This document shows, in pieces, positions 50,716 to 61,342 of a stretch of 64,000 nt of DNA (the first letter of the stretch is position 1; each line of letters starts with the position of its first letter). The DNA is from Oscillospiraceae bacterium NTUH-002-81. GTDB lineage: Bacteria; Bacillota; Clostridia; Lachnospirales; Lachnospiraceae. The DNA lies in contig CP136052.1 of assembly GCA_032620915.1 (NCBI GenBank), positions 2,782,001-2,846,000 on the forward strand, written 5' to 3'. The position numbers and the translations under genes are program-made. The notes under the pieces are model-generated. The model was not told the origin of the DNA, ran no database searches, and saw nothing but the letters and a program-made list of their open reading frames with translations.

Positions 50716-51860
50716 CTTATCTTCCTCTGTTCCTCATTCTGTTTCTCCATTTTGCGGAATCGGTTGATATCCCGGGCCACATCGCCGATGGCCGCAAACA
50801 GCGGCTGAAACATGCCGATCCGGTAAAAGGTCTGCACCAGCACGCCCACGGGCACTGCGACGATCATGCCCACCACGCCGTACAGCTTGTACCCGATGTA
50901 AATCCAGATCAGCGTGGCCAGGGGACTTAAGCCCACCGTGTCACCCACGATCTTCGGCTGGATAAGCTGCCGCACGGTCTGGCTCACCGCGTAGATGACC
51001 AGCAGTCCCACCGCCATCCGGTAATCATGGGCCAGAAACTGGAATAACGCCCAGGGCAGCAGCACCGTGCCTGTACCCAGAAACGGCAGGAAATCCAGAA
51101 ATGCCGTGAGAAAGGCGATAAGCACCGCAAAGCGGATGCCCAGCACGGCAAATCCCACCAGCAAGATGAGAAACACCACGCCCATGATCTTAAACTGGGC
51201 TTTGAAATACCCGCCCACGGCATTTTTGATGCTGTCCGTGGCGATGAGAAACGTTTTCTGTACGTTTTCCGGCACATTTTCCCGGAAAAATTTCATGATC
51301 CGCTCCCGGTCTGCAATGAAAAAATAGGCAGACAGAATGACGAACACCACCCCCAGCAGATAGGAGGGCAGATTTTTGGCAAAATTGCCCGCCGCCGTCA
51401 CGGTGGGCCGCCCGATTTCTTCCACAATGGTGCCCATGTACGAATCAAACTGGGTGCCCAGGGATGCCAGCCCTGCCTGCAGGCCGTCCGGCAGCTGCGC
51501 ATACACACCGCTCAGATTTTTGCCGATCTGGGTAAACTCCTCCCCCATCCGGGCATAGGTCTCCGGAAACGCATAAATGAAGCCCACGATCTCCCCGCCC
51601 AGTCTGGCGATGATGAGATAGAGCACCAGCACCACCAGCGCAATGGCCGTAATGATAATGAGCATGGAACCGTGCCTGCGCACGATCCGGAACCGTTTTT
51701 CCATCAGCCGCACCAGCGGATTGGCCAGGATCGCCAGGATCCAGCCAATGACCAGCGGCAGGAAGAACAACAGTAACCGCGGCACCACCGTAAACAGCAG
51801 GACAATGCCCGCTGCCCACAAAAGCAGATTCACCAGCAGCTTCGCATATTTTTCTTTCAT
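50712..51860 (-). CDS. AI-2E family transporter (permease)
   Basis: A 382-aa membrane protein with about eight helices, of the family named after the AI-2 exporter TqsA but including transporters with other substrates. Characteristic parts are LLWAAGIVLLFTVVPRLLLFF at the start, a long loop with ETYARMGEEFTQIGKNLSGV, and PKIVGDTVGLSPLATLIWIYIGYKLYGVVGMIVAVPVGV at the end. It is coupled to cls by overlapping stop and start codons. Confidence 0.85.
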   Translation of the reverse strand: MKEKYAKLLVNLLLWAAGIVLLFTVVPRLLLFFLPLVIGWILAILANPLVRLMEKRFRIVRRHGSMLIIITAIALVVLVLYLIIARLGGEIVGFIYAFPETYARMGEEFTQIGKNLSGVYAQLPDGLQAGLASLGTQFDSYMGTIVEEIGRPTVTAAGNFAKNLPSYLLGVVFVILSAYFFIADRERIMKFFRENVPENVQKTFLIATDSIKNAVGGYFKAQFKIMGVVFLILLVGFAVLGIRFAVLIAFLTAFLDFLPFLGTGTVLLPWALFQFLAHDYRMAVGLLVIYAVSQTVRQLIQPKIVGDTVGLSPLATLIWIYIGYKLYGVVGMIVAVPVGVLVQTFYRIGMFQPLFAAIGDVARDINRFRKMEKQNEEQRKIR

Positions 51861-51913
51861 CGGATCATCCCCTCTGCCCTTATTCTACCCTGCCCGCCGC
51901 CGCCCGTAAAGGC

Positions 51914-52754
51914 CTACGGGCACACTTTTCGATAAAGATAGGTGGCAAAATAAATGATGGCCGAGATGATGACGATGGTGGGGCCGGTGGCCACGTTCAC
52001 GTAAAAAGAAACGATCAGCCCCAGAATGCCGGAAAACATGGAAAACAGCACCGAAAAAGAAGTGATATTCCCGGATGTTGACGGAAAGATTGCGGGCCGA
52101 TGCCACCGGCAGGATCAGCAGGGCGTTGATGATCATAAGCCCCACCCATTTGATAGAAAGCATGACGATGCACGCCGTCAGGATGGCGAACAGATTGTCC
52201 ATCAGCGCCACCGGAATGCCCCGGCTGGACGCCACGGAACGGTTGATGCTCACCGCATTTAACCGGTTAAACGCCACCAGCCAGAACACCAGCGTCACCA
52301 CAAAAATGAGCAGCAGATAGCCTAGCTCTTTGCCGGAAATGCTCAAAATATCACCCACCAGCAGGCCGGAATATTTGCTGAAATTGCCGCCCTGGGACAG
52401 GATCGCCAGGCCCAGCGCCACGCTTAAAGAGGAGCACACGGAAATGATGGTGTCCGTGTTCTGGGTCTGCTTCGCCTTCAGCCGGTTTAACACCAGCGCA
52501 AAAACAATGGCAAAGGCGATCATGGTCAGGTTCGTATCCGTCACGCCCAGCACCACGCCGATGGCAATGCCGGTCAGCGCCGAATGCCCCAGCGCATCGG
52601 AAAAAAACGCCATCTTGTTGCTGACGATCATGGTACCCAGGATGCCGAACAGCGGCGTGATGATCAGGATGGCCAGCAGTGCATTTTTCATAAAATCAAA
52701 GGAAACCCAGGAAAAGGGCAGTAGCGTTTCCATCCAGCTGTAAATTACTTGCAT
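51914..52754 (-). CDS. znuB: Metal ABC transporter permease ZnuB-type (frame broken once)
   Basis: Membrane part of a zinc or manganese importer, with start at MQVIYSWMETLLPFSWVSFDFMKNALLAI. It overlaps the upstream ATPase gene by about 10 bp. It holds eight membrane helices and the family motif GHSALTGIAIG. Near the end the T/A run at 52054-52058 has one base too many; removal restores HFFSVLFSMFSGILGLIVSFY and an end at KVCP (51914), for about 280 aa. Confidence 0.85.
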
Positions 52755-53516
52755 CCCTCTGCCACCTCCCTCTCTCGTCTCAAATTCCACTTTGCCGAAA
52801 ATCCGGTGAAAGCTTTCGCTGGCGTATACCTCCGCCGGGGTGCCCCGGGCCACGATCTTCGTATCCAGCAAGATCACCTCATCCGCATATTTTTCCACAT
52901 AATCCAGATCATGAGAAATGAGGATGATGGCCATGTCGTACTCTTTTTTCAGTCGTACCATGATCCGGTAAAACAGATCCATGCCGTTTTTGTCGATACC
53001 GGCCACCGGCTCGTCCATGATGAGCAGATTCGGGGCATCCATCACCGCCATGGTCAGCAGCACCCGCTGCAGCTCGCCGCCGGACAGCTTGCCCACCTGC
53101 TTGTCGATGAGATCCGTCGCCTCAAATACCTCCAGGTGCTCCCGGATCGCCGCATATTCTGATTTTTTCTTATGCAGAAATACCGGAAAATTGGAATGAT
53201 AGCTGGCGATCATATCGTACACGCTCATGGGCGTATCCCGGTCGATGTTCACCTTCTGGGGCACATAGCCGATCTTCATTTTCTGCAGATTGCCGTTTTC
53301 ATGGGTTTTCAGTTCAATGGTACCCGTGTGGGGAATCTCGTTCAGGATGGCCCGCACCAGCGTGGATTTCCCGGCGCCGTTCTTGCCGATGATCACGTTC
53401 AGTTTGCCGCAGTGGATATGGAGATTGATGTCCTCCAGGATCACCTGTCCCTCGATCTCCACGCCCAGATGATTGACCTTGATGCAGTGAAGGCCGCATG
53501 GTCCGCTGTGTGTCAT
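52745..53516 (-). CDS. znuC: Metal ABC transporter ATP-binding protein ZnuC-type (end frameshifted)
   Basis: About 255 aa. Walker A GKNGAGKST, signature LSGGELQR and Walker B LLIMDEPVAG are intact. As written, the frame runs on into the permease without a stop, giving a 543-aa fusion. If one base is removed from the C3 at 52768-52770, it ends with TREEVAEGCK at a stop at 52745, just after the permease start. Separate subunits are the normal arrangement. ATGA overlap with znuA. Confidence 0.85.
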
Positions 53517-54697
53517 TTCGATTCCTCCTTTCCCGTTTCTATTTCCTGAAAGGCTTGCTGCAATGTCTCCAGATTTTTTTCCATCCCGGTGATGTAGCTG
53601 TCCGCGTCATAGTTGCCACTGACAAGGGAATCCAGCACGTACACCCGGGCATCCGTCTCCCGGGAAACCGCATCTGCCAGCTTCGTTCCATACTGCTCTT
53701 CCGTAAACAGAAGATCGATGTTTTCCTGTTTCACCAGATCCACGATTTCCGACACTTCTCTGGCGCTCAGGCTCGTATTCTCGTCCATGTCAATGACATA
53801 GGAAATATCCATGCCCGTCATGTCCGCAAAATAGGCAAAGGCATCGTGGAATAAAATGATCTTCTCCCCGTCTGCCCGTCCCCGCAGCGTCTCCAGCTCC
53901 TGATGCAGCGTTTCCAGTCGCGCCTCATAGGCAGCGGCGTTGGCCTCGTAAGTCTCCCTGTGAGCAGGGTCGTTGTCCGAGAGCGCCTGGGCAATGTTTT
54001 CCACGTAAACCTCATACCGTCCCACATCCATCCACACGTGAGCGTTCACATCCCCATGATCGTGTGTATGATCGTGTACATGGCCATCCTCACTTTCGTG
54101 AACGTCTGTATCCTCCGCATGATCGTGTCCCTCTGTGTCTCCTTCATCATGCACATCATATTCGTGCGACAATCCTGCTGTTGTCCCGTCGTCTGCATCA
54201 TGCGCATCATACACCTGTCCGTCTACGGTCTCCAGAAAGTCGATCCCCTCGCTGGCCTCGGCCACCGGCAGATTGGGATAGCTGGTGAACACATCGCTCA
54301 AGAAGCTTTCGATGCCACCGCCATTGACCAGAAACAGATCCGCATGGGAGAGGGAGATCATATCCTGGGGTGTCAGCTGATAGTCATGGAGACACCCGGT
54401 CTGAGGTTCGGTCAGATTATGAAGCTCCACGCCTTCCACATCGCCGATGACATTTTTTGCTGCAATGTAGATGGGATAAAAGGAGGTCACCACCTGGAAA
54501 GTTTCATCCTCTCTGTTTCCCACCGCTGCGTCCTCTGTCCGGGCATCGCTGTCGTCTGTCTTACCCTCTGTCTGGGTGCTGCCGCTGCTTTTGCCATGGC
54601 TGCCGCTCCCTCCGGAACCGCATAACACCGTGATTCCAAAGCCCGCCGCGGTCAGCGCCGCCAGCAGGACAGCTGTAAATATATATTTTCGTTTCAT
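53513..54697 (-). CDS. znuA: Zinc/manganese ABC transporter substrate-binding lipoprotein
   Basis: About 394 aa. An N-terminal signal (MKRKYIFTAVLLAALTAAGFGITVLC) is followed by a lipobox-like Cys. Residues ~85-400 form a cluster A-I binding protein with metal ligands in GCLHDYQL, NAHVWMD and FHDAFAYF. A histidine-rich loop (His/Asp/Glu segment of about 60 residues) precedes HVWMD, typical of zinc-specific ZnuA. The start at 54697 is chosen from its aagagga ribosome binding site; the ORF continues nine codons upstream. No clear Zur operator was found in the upstream 140 bp. Confidence 0.9.
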   Translation of the reverse strand: MKRKYIFTAVLLAALTAAGFGITVLCGSGGSGSHGKSSGSTQTEGKTDDSDARTEDAAVGNREDETFQVVTSFYPIYIAAKNVIGDVEGVELHNLTEPQTGCLHDYQLTPQDMISLSHADLFLVNGGGIESFLSDVFTSYPNLPVAEASEGIDFLETVDGQVYDAHDADDGTTAGLSHEYDVHDEGDTEGHDHAEDTDVHESEDGHVHDHTHDHGDVNAHVWMDVGRYEVYVENIAQALSDNDPAHRETYEANAAAYEARLETLHQELETLRGRADGEKIILFHDAFAYFADMTGMDISYVIDMDENTSLSAREVSEIVDLVKQENIDLLFTEEQYGTKLADAVSRETDARVYVLDSLVSGNYDADSYITGMEKNLETLQQAFQEIETGKEESK

Positions 54698-54865
54698 TTC
54701 CGGTTCCTCTTTTCTGTCTTGCAAAATTTCTTTTCCAGAAATTACCAGTTTTCATCATTCTTCTGAAAAAGGGACAGCCCTCTGACCATCCCCTTCTATT
54801 CATACATTTCATATCTGTCCTTGCATACATCTGACGACTGCCTGACAGCTGTATTTCCGGACAGT

Positions 54866-55462
54866 TTACTCCCCATCATGCTCCGGTTCCGCACAGATCA
54901 GATCCCAGATCTCCTCCCGGCCTTCCTTGGTCTCCGCAGAAAACGGAATGATCTTCGTGCCGGGCAGGACGCCCAGGCCGGTGCGCACCAGCTTCAACTG
55001 TTTGTCCCGCTGGCTCCGTTTGATCTTGTCCAGCTTGGTGGCAATGATGATGGGCGCAAACCCGTTGCTGACGATCCACTCATACATCATCTTATCGTTG
55101 GCCGAGGGCTCATGCCGGATATCGATGAGCAGGAACACATACTGGAGCTGCTTCGATGTGTGCAGATACCGCTCGATCATCTTGCCCCACTGCTCCTTGG
55201 CCTCCTGGGATACTTTGGCATAGCCGTATCCCGGCAGATCCACCAGATACCGTTCATCATTGATATTGTAAAAATTAATGGTCTGGGTCTTGCCCGGCTG
55301 TGCCGATGTCCGAGCCAGAGACTTGCGGTTCATCAGCGCATTGATGAGGGAGGATTTTCCCACGTTGGATTTTCCCGCAAAAGCCGCCTCCGGCTTGTCA
55401 TTTTTCGGCAGCACACTAGTGATGCCGCATACCGTTTCCAGATTTACACTTTTAATTACCAT
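54866..55462 (-). CDS. engB: Ribosome biogenesis GTP-binding protein EngB/YihA
   Basis: A 198-aa GTPase for large ribosomal subunit assembly. G1 GKSNVGKSSL, G3 DLPGYG, G4 TKLDKI and G5 FSAETKEG are all seen. The start at 55462 (MVIKSVNLET) is chosen because it matches the family length and follows agaaggg. It lies 6 bp after lon on the same strand. Confidence 0.96.
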   Translation of the reverse strand: MVIKSVNLETVCGITSVLPKNDKPEAAFAGKSNVGKSSLINALMNRKSLARTSAQPGKTQTINFYNINDERYLVDLPGYGYAKVSQEAKEQWGKMIERYLHTSKQLQYVFLLIDIRHEPSANDKMMYEWIVSNGFAPIIIATKLDKIKRSQRDKQLKLVRTGLGVLPGTKIIPFSAETKEGREEIWDLICAEPEHDGE

Positions 55463-55503
55463 GTTCTTCCCTTCTCTCTCAATCGCCAGACATTCCATTT
55501 CGT

Positions 55504-57825
55504 TTACTCTGCCACCAGCGCCTGCTCCAGCACCTGGCTCATGTTTTCCACCGGAATGATCTCCAGACCTTTCTTGATCTCCGCGGAGATCTCCGCCACA
55601 TCATCCTCGTTTTTCTTCGGTACGAGTACCGTGCGGATACCCGCACTCCTGGCCGCCAGCAACTTTTCCTTCAGGCCGCCGATGGGCAGCACACGGCCAC
55701 GCAGGGTGATCTCTCCGGTCATGGCAAGATCTGCCCGCACCGGCTGTTTGATAATGGCAGACAGCATAGCCGTCGCCATGGTAATCCCGGCAGACGGGCC
55801 GTCCTTTGGCACCGCACCCTCGGGAATGTGGATATGGATATCATTCTTTTTGAAAAAATCATCCTCAATGTGATACGCCGGCCCGATGGAACGGATGTAG
55901 CTGATGCCGGCCTTGGCCGACTCCTTCATCACATCGCCCAGTTTTCCGGTGAGGGCAAACTCGCCCTTGCCCGGCATGACGTTGACCTCGATCTCCAGCG
56001 TATCGCCGCCGGCGCTGGTCCAGGCCAGGCCGCGGACAATACCGATGTCATTTTCTTTGTTTGCCATACTATAGGAATAGCGGGCTCTGCCCAGATATTT
56101 TTCCAGGCTGTTCTCCGTTACCCGGATGTGCTTTTTGCCATCCTCCAGGATTTCCCGGGCCGCTTTCCGGCAGATGGCACCGATCTTCCGCTCCAGCCCA
56201 CGGACACCGGCCTCTCTTGTATAGGAACGGATCATTTTTTCCAGGGCACGGTCACTGATGGTGATCTGTGCCTGCTCCAGACCGTTTTTCACTATCTGCT
56301 TCGGAATCAGATGTTCCCTCGCAATGTGCATCTTCTCATTGGCCGTATAGCTTCCTACCTCAATGAGTTCCATCCGGTCCAGCAGGGGCCGGGGAATGGT
56401 CTGCACATCGTTGGCGGTGGCAATGAACAGCACCTCGGACAGATCCACCGGCAGCTCCACGTAGTGATCACAGAACTTGTCATTCTGCTCCGAATCCAGC
56501 ACCTCCAGCAGGGCGGATGCCGTATCTCCCTTGTAATCGCTGCTCACTTTGTCGATCTCATCCAGCAGCATCAGCGGATTTTTCACACCGGCGCTTTTCA
56601 GGCCTGTGATGATCCGGCCCGGCATGGCGCCCACGTATGTTCTTCTGTGTCCCCGGATCTCCGCCTCGTCCCGGACACCACCCAGACAGATGCGGACATA
56701 TTTCTTATTCAATGCCCGGGCCACAGACTGGGCAATGGACGTCTTACCGGTTCCCGGCGGGCCCACCAGACAGATGATGGGGCTGTCGCCCTTGCTGGTC
56801 AGCGTCCGCACAGCCAGGAATTCCAGCACCCGCTCCTTCACCTTCTCCAGGCCATAGTGATCCTCGTCCAGCACCTTTCTGGCATTGCCGATATCGGTGT
56901 TGTCCTGGGACATATGGTTCCAGGGCAGAGACAGCAGCGTCTCAATATAGCCGCGGACCACCGCACCCTCGGAATTGTTCTGTCCCACGTTTTTAAAACG
57001 GGAAATCTCCTTGGCGATCTTCTCCTTGATATCCTCATCCGCTTCCAGACCGGCCAGCTGCTCTTCAAAGTGCTCCGCATCAGAGAACGTATTGTCCTCT
57101 CCCAGCTCCTCCCGGATGTACTTTAACTGCTCCCTCAGCAGGTATTCCCGCTGGTTCTTGTCCACCCTCTCCTTGACCTTGGCCTGGATATCCCGCTTGA
57201 TGCGCATGATATTTGTCTCATTGGCCAGAATCTGGCTCAGTTCCCGGAACCGGTCCTCCAGATCCACCGCCTCCAGGATCTTCTGTTTTTCCTCATAATA
57301 TAAGGGCAGATTGTTGGCGATCTCGTCCATCAGCGGTGCCAGCGCCTCTGTGGACTGGAGCACATTCTGGAACGCTTTCGCCAGCTTGCTGTTCTCACTG
57401 CAGTAATCATCCAGCAGCTCCTTCAGTGTGCGCACCATGGCCTCCTCTGTCAGCGGGGACGGGTGCTCCAGCTCTGCCGGATCAAAAATAGCAACCTCCG
57501 CTTCCAGATAGTCGGTGTTCTCTTCCAGCAAAAGCAGCTCGGCCCGATCCTGCCCTTCCACCAGAATACGCAGAATATTGTTGGGCAGCTTGATGACCTG
57601 TTTGATCACTGCCACCAGACCGATATTGTACAGATCTTCCCCGGTGGGTTCCTCCGCGTCCGGATCCTTCTGGGTGACGAGAAATACCTTCTCATCCTGC
57701 AGCATGGCCCGCTCAATGGCTTTGATGGAGCGTTCCCTGCTCACATCAAAATGAACGACCATGCCAGGAAGGATCGTCATGCCCCGCAGGGCAACCGCCG
57801 GTAATACCTTCGTTATTTCACTCAT
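55504..57825 (-). CDS. lon: ATP-dependent Lon protease
   Basis: A 773-aa AAA+ serine protease. Order: N-terminal substrate domain (about 1-300) with coiled coil, ATPase with Walker A GPPGTGKT, then the S16 protease domain with the catalytic serine in KDGPSAGITMATAML and lysine in PIGGLKEKLLAA. The start at 57825 (MSEITKVLPAVALRG) is preferred over 57852 because the latter abuts the terminator stem at 57854-57883. Confidence 0.96.
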   Translation of the reverse strand: MSEITKVLPAVALRGMTILPGMVVHFDVSRERSIKAIERAMLQDEKVFLVTQKDPDAEEPTGEDLYNIGLVAVIKQVIKLPNNILRILVEGQDRAELLLLEENTDYLEAEVAIFDPAELEHPSPLTEEAMVRTLKELLDDYCSENSKLAKAFQNVLQSTEALAPLMDEIANNLPLYYEEKQKILEAVDLEDRFRELSQILANETNIMRIKRDIQAKVKERVDKNQREYLLREQLKYIREELGEDNTFSDAEHFEEQLAGLEADEDIKEKIAKEISRFKNVGQNNSEGAVVRGYIETLLSLPWNHMSQDNTDIGNARKVLDEDHYGLEKVKERVLEFLAVRTLTSKGDSPIICLVGPPGTGKTSIAQSVARALNKKYVRICLGGVRDEAEIRGHRRTYVGAMPGRIITGLKSAGVKNPLMLLDEIDKVSSDYKGDTASALLEVLDSEQNDKFCDHYVELPVDLSEVLFIATANDVQTIPRPLLDRMELIEVGSYTANEKMHIAREHLIPKQIVKNGLEQAQITISDRALEKMIRSYTREAGVRGLERKIGAICRKAAREILEDGKKHIRVTENSLEKYLGRARYSYSMANKENDIGIVRGLAWTSAGGDTLEIEVNVMPGKGEFALTGKLGDVMKESAKAGISYIRSIGPAYHIEDDFFKKNDIHIHIPEGAVPKDGPSAGITMATAMLSAIIKQPVRADLAMTGEITLRGRVLPIGGLKEKLLAARSAGIRTVLVPKKNEDDVAEISAEIKKGLEIIPVENMSQVLEQALVAE

Positions 57826-57853
57826 GTTTCTCATCTCTTCTTTGTTTTTCAAA

Positions 57854-57883
57854 AGCCGCGGGAACCCCCCGGCCCCCGCGGCT
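57854..57883 (-). terminator. Hairpin between clpX and lon
   Basis: AGCCGCGGG (57854-57862) and CCCGCGGCT (57875-57883) form a 9-bp stem with a C-rich loop and a short T tail on the reverse strand. It lies just after clpX and would limit read-through into lon. Confidence 0.7.
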
Positions 57884-57906
57884 ATGCTGTTGTTCAGTTA
57901 CTTATT

Positions 57907-59169
57907 TTATATTGCTCTGCGCCGTCCGGCCCGGGACTCCCGTCTCGTGATGATGGGCTCGCCGGTTCCGTCGATGACGTCCTTCGTCACCACACAGGAC
58001 TCGATGCTCTCATCCGAGGGGATCTGATACATCAGATCCAGCATGGACTGCTCCATAATGGCCCGAAGACCTCTGGCACCGGTTTTGCGCTCCAGGGACT
58101 TCTTCGCCACTTCCTTCAGTGCCTCCGGCTCAAAGGTCAGCTGCACATCATCCAGCTCAAACAGCTTCTCATACTGCTTGACAATGGCGTTCTTCGGCTC
58201 TGTCAGAATCCGCTCCAGCGCGGTCTCATCCAGCTGATCCAGAGATACCACCATGGGCACACGGCCGACAAACTCCGGAATCAGGCCGAATTTTACCAGA
58301 TCCTGGGGCAGGATCTTCTTCAAAACCTCTCCGATATTTTCTTCACTCTTATGGGTAATCTCTGCGTTAAATCCGATGGACTTCTGATCCATCCGCGCCT
58401 CAATGAGCTTCTCGATCCCCTCAAATGCACCGCCACAGATAAAAAGGATATTGGTGGTGTTGATCTGGATCAGCTCCTGATGCGGGTGCTTCCGGCCGCC
58501 CTGGGGCGGAACGGAGGCTTCGGTTCCCTCGATGATCTTCAGCAGTGCCTGCTGCACGCCCTCACCGGAAACGTCTCTTGTGATGGACACATTCTCGCCC
58601 TTCCGGGTGATCTTGTCGATCTCGTCAATATATATAATTCCATACTCCGCACGCTCGATATCGTAGTCTGCGGCCTGAATTAATTTCAAAAGAATATTTT
58701 CAACATCTTCTCCCACGTAACCGGCCTCTGTCAGCGCAGTTGCATCGGCGATCGCGAACGGCACGTTCAGAAGGCGGGCCAGCGTCTGTGCCAGAAGGGT
58801 CTTACCGGAACCGGTGGGGCCCAGCATGAGAATGTTGCTCTTCTGCAGCTCCACGTCCAGATCTCTGCCGGAGGTGACGCGCTTGTAATGATTGTAAACC
58901 GCAACAGACAGTGCTTTCTTCGCCTCGTCCTGTCCGATGACATAATCATCCAGGAACTCCTTGATCTCCTGCGGTTTCAGAAGGTTGATCTCAAATTCAT
59001 CCGGCTCCGGGTGATCCTGAAATTCCTCCTCAATGATCTCCGAGCAAATGTCCACACACTCGTCACAGATGTATGCTCCGTTGGGGCCAGCAATGAGCTT
59101 GCGGACCTGATCCTGCGTCTTGTTGCAGAAGGAGCAGCGCACCTTGTCTTCACTATTTTTTCCTGCCAT
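57907..59169 (-). CDS. clpX: ATP-dependent Clp protease ATP-binding subunit ClpX
   Basis: A 420-aa unfoldase. A zinc finger ([14 protein letters not shown]...[10 protein letters not shown]) is at residues ~12-45. Walker A is GPTGSGKT, Walker [11 protein letters not shown] and the pore loops GYVGEDVEN follow. The C-terminal part ends [18 protein letters not shown]. It lies 112 bp after clpP and feeds substrates to it. Confidence 0.97.
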   Translation of the reverse strand: MAGKNSEDKVRCSFCNKTQDQVRKLIAGPNGAYICDECVDICSEIIEEEFQDHPEPDEFEINLLKPQEIKEFLDDYVIGQDEAKKALSVAVYNHYKRVTSGRDLDVELQKSNILMLGPTGSGKTLLAQTLARLLNVPFAIADATALTEAGYVGEDVENILLKLIQAADYDIERAEYGIIYIDEIDKITRKGENVSITRDVSGEGVQQALLKIIEGTEASVPPQGGRKHPHQELIQINTTNILFICGGAFEGIEKLIEARMDQKSIGFNAEITHKSEENIGEVLKKILPQDLVKFGLIPEFVGRVPMVVSLDQLDETALERILTEPKNAIVKQYEKLFELDDVQLTFEPEALKEVAKKSLERKTGARGLRAIMEQSMLDLMYQIPSDESIESCVVTKDVIDGTGEPIITRRESRAGRRRAI

Positions 59170-59235
59170 CTTCTATACTCCTGTTTTTCCTTTTCCTAAA
59201 AAGAATCCCGCAAAAGAATTCTGCCTTGACCTTAG

Positions 59236-59268
59236 AAGGGACACGGCGATTAAACCACCCTGTCCCCT
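59236..59268 (-). terminator. Weak hairpin between clpP and clpX
   Basis: AAGGGACA (59236-59243) and TGTCCCCT (59261-59268) form an imperfect stem on the reverse strand. Without a strong T tail it may only modulate read-through into clpX. Confidence 0.4.
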
Positions 59269-59280
59269 CGGCTCATTCTC

Positions 59281-59865
59281 TTATGCATGCTTCTCGATCA
59301 CATGATCGATCAGGCCATATGCTTTTGCTTCCTCAGCAGACATCCAGTTATCTCTCTCGGTATCTGCCATGACAACATCCAGAGGCTTGCCGCAGTTCTC
59401 AGCCAGGATAGAATTCAGCTTCTTCTTGGTCTTGAGAATGTGCTCGGCAGCAATCTGAATCTCCGTTGCCTGTCCCTGTGCGCCGCCCAGCGGCTGATGA
59501 ATCATCACTTCTGCGTTGGGCAGGGCAAAACGCTTGCCCTTGGTTCCGCCTGCAAGCAGGAACGCACCCATGCTGGCTGCCATACCGATGCAGGTCGTTG
59601 CCACATCGCACTTGATGTATTTCATCGTATCGTAGATCGCCATACCTGCTGTCACAGATCCGCCCGGGCTGTTGATGTACAGCTGGATATCCTTTCCCGG
59701 ATCCTCAGATTCCAGGAAAAGCATCTGTGCCACGATCAGGCTTGCAGACACGTCGGTCACTTCCTCACCGAGAAAAATGATCCGGTCCTTCAGCAGGCGG
59801 GAATAAATATCGTAGGATCTCTCTCCTCTGCTTGTCTGCTCAATGACGTAAGGTACTAAACTCAT
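59281..59865 (-). CDS. clpP: ATP-dependent Clp protease proteolytic subunit ClpP
   Basis: A 194-aa serine protease subunit that forms a 14-mer. The catalytic Ser is in [11 protein letters not shown] (about residue 98), His in VMIHQPLGG (about 123) and Asp in [10 protein letters not shown]. The length is standard. Ribosome binding site aggagg just before the ATG. It lies 31 bp after tig, and the order tig-clpP-clpX is typical. Confidence 0.97.
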   Translation of the reverse strand: MSLVPYVIEQTSRGERSYDIYSRLLKDRIIFLGEEVTDVSASLIVAQMLFLESEDPGKDIQLYINSPGGSVTAGMAIYDTMKYIKCDVATTCIGMAASMGAFLLAGGTKGKRFALPNAEVMIHQPLGGAQGQATEIQIAAEHILKTKKKLNSILAENCGKPLDVVMADTERDNWMSAEEAKAYGLIDHVIEKHA

Positions 59866-59896
59866 ATGACTTCCTCCTGTCTTACGACACGGCTGT

Positions 59897-61183
59897 CTAT
59901 ACTTCCTTTGCAGTATCTCTGATCAGATCTGCTGCTTTCTGGACAGCAATGTCCTCTTTCATTGTCTCAGCCTCAGCCTCGCCGATGAGCTGCTCTAATT
60001 TCTCTGTCTCCATCTGGTACATCTTTGCCATCTTCTCTACCTCAGCCTTGTACTCTTCCTCGGTAGCCTTGATATCCTCAGCCTTCACAACAGCCTCCAG
60101 TACCAGTCTTGTCTGGATTCTCTTCAGGGCGTTGGGCTTCATCTGCTCAGCCAGCTTGTCGTTGTCCATGCCGGTGAACTGATAGTACTGCTGCAGTGCC
60201 AGACCCTGCTGCTGCAGACGGCTTGCGAACTCATCCATCATCTGTCTTGTCTGTGTATCGATCATGGCTTCCGGAATGTCCATCTGTGCGTTCTCGATGG
60301 CTTTGGCGATAGCTGCCTCTTCCTTGGCCTCTTTTGCTGCTGCCTCTTTCTTCTCCTCGAGTTTCTTGCGGACATCAGCCTTGTACTCTTCCAGTGTGTT
60401 GAACTCGGAAACGTCCTGTGCGAAATCATCGTCCAGAGCCGGAAGCTCCTTTGCCTTGATCTCCTTCACGGTTACCTTGAACACTGCCGGCTTGCCAGCC
60501 AGATCCTCTGCATGATACTCAGCAGGGAACTGCACCTTTACCTCAACCTCTGCACCTTTCTCTGCGCCGATGAGCTGATCCTCAAAACCGGGGATGAATG
60601 CATCGGAACCGATGGTCAGCGGATAGTCCTCGCCTTTGCCGCCCTCGAAGGCAACGCCGTCAACAAATCCCTCGAAGTCGATGATGGTCTGGTCACCCTT
60701 CTGTACCGGACGGTCCTCAACGGTGATGGTACGTGCGTTGCTGTCTCTCTCTTTCTCAACCTGTGCGTCTACTTCCTCGTCTGTCACAGCGGTATCTGTC
60801 TTCTCTACTTCCAGTCCCTTGTACTCGCCAAGTGTTACCTCAGGCTTTACAGCTACCTCAGCGGTAAAGATGAACGGTTTGCCCTTCTCTAACTGAACAA
60901 CGTCGATCTTCGGCTGGGAAGCGATCTCCAGCTTGCTCTCGTCTGCTGCCTCGGCATATGCATCAGGGATCAGGCGGTTAGCCGCATCATCATAGAAGAT
61001 CTCCGGTCCGTACATCTTCTCGATCATGGCACGCGGAACTTTTCCCTTACGGAATCCCGGAACGCTGATCTTATTCTTCTCTTTCAGATAAGCAGCCTGG
61101 AGTGCTTTCTCCAGATCATCTGCGGATACCTCAATGGTAAGCTTCGCCATATTCTTCTCTAAATTTTCCACCTGTACACTCAT
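59897..61183 (-). CDS. tig: Trigger factor
   Basis: A 428-aa ribosome-bound chaperone. The ribosome-binding signature is [14 protein letters not shown] (about 43-56), the FKBP-type prolyl isomerase domain runs about 155-245 ([21 protein letters not shown]...), and the rest is the helical substrate-binding region. Full length. aggagga precedes the ATG. Confidence 0.97.
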   Translation of the reverse strand: MSVQVENLEKNMAKLTIEVSADDLEKALQAAYLKEKNKISVPGFRKGKVPRAMIEKMYGPEIFYDDAANRLIPDAYAEAADESKLEIASQPKIDVVQLEKGKPFIFTAEVAVKPEVTLGEYKGLEVEKTDTAVTDEEVDAQVEKERDSNARTITVEDRPVQKGDQTIIDFEGFVDGVAFEGGKGEDYPLTIGSDAFIPGFEDQLIGAEKGAEVEVKVQFPAEYHAEDLAGKPAVFKVTVKEIKAKELPALDDDFAQDVSEFNTLEEYKADVRKKLEEKKEAAAKEAKEEAAIAKAIENAQMDIPEAMIDTQTRQMMDEFASRLQQQGLALQQYYQFTGMDNDKLAEQMKPNALKRIQTRLVLEAVVKAEDIKATEEEYKAEVEKMAKMYQMETEKLEQLIGEAEAETMKEDIAVQKAADLIRDTAKEV

Positions 61184-61342
61184 TTTAGTGTCTTCCTCCT
61201 TAAAATTACTTTTTGACTCAAGGGATCATCCCTGAAATACAACGTCTGCAGCCAGTTTGACACCGCCCGCAAACAATATTTATTCATACTTACAGTCATT
61301 TTAACAGTATAGCATAAACGTCCCGAAATTACCAGCTTTTTT

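Noticed and set aside
54698..54865. Possible Zur box upstream of znuA
   Set aside because: No sequence resembling the Firmicutes Zur consensus (TCGTAATNATTACGA) is seen.
55828..57126. 432-residue plus-strand frame over lon
   Set aside because: Antisense to lon, which has all domains of the family.
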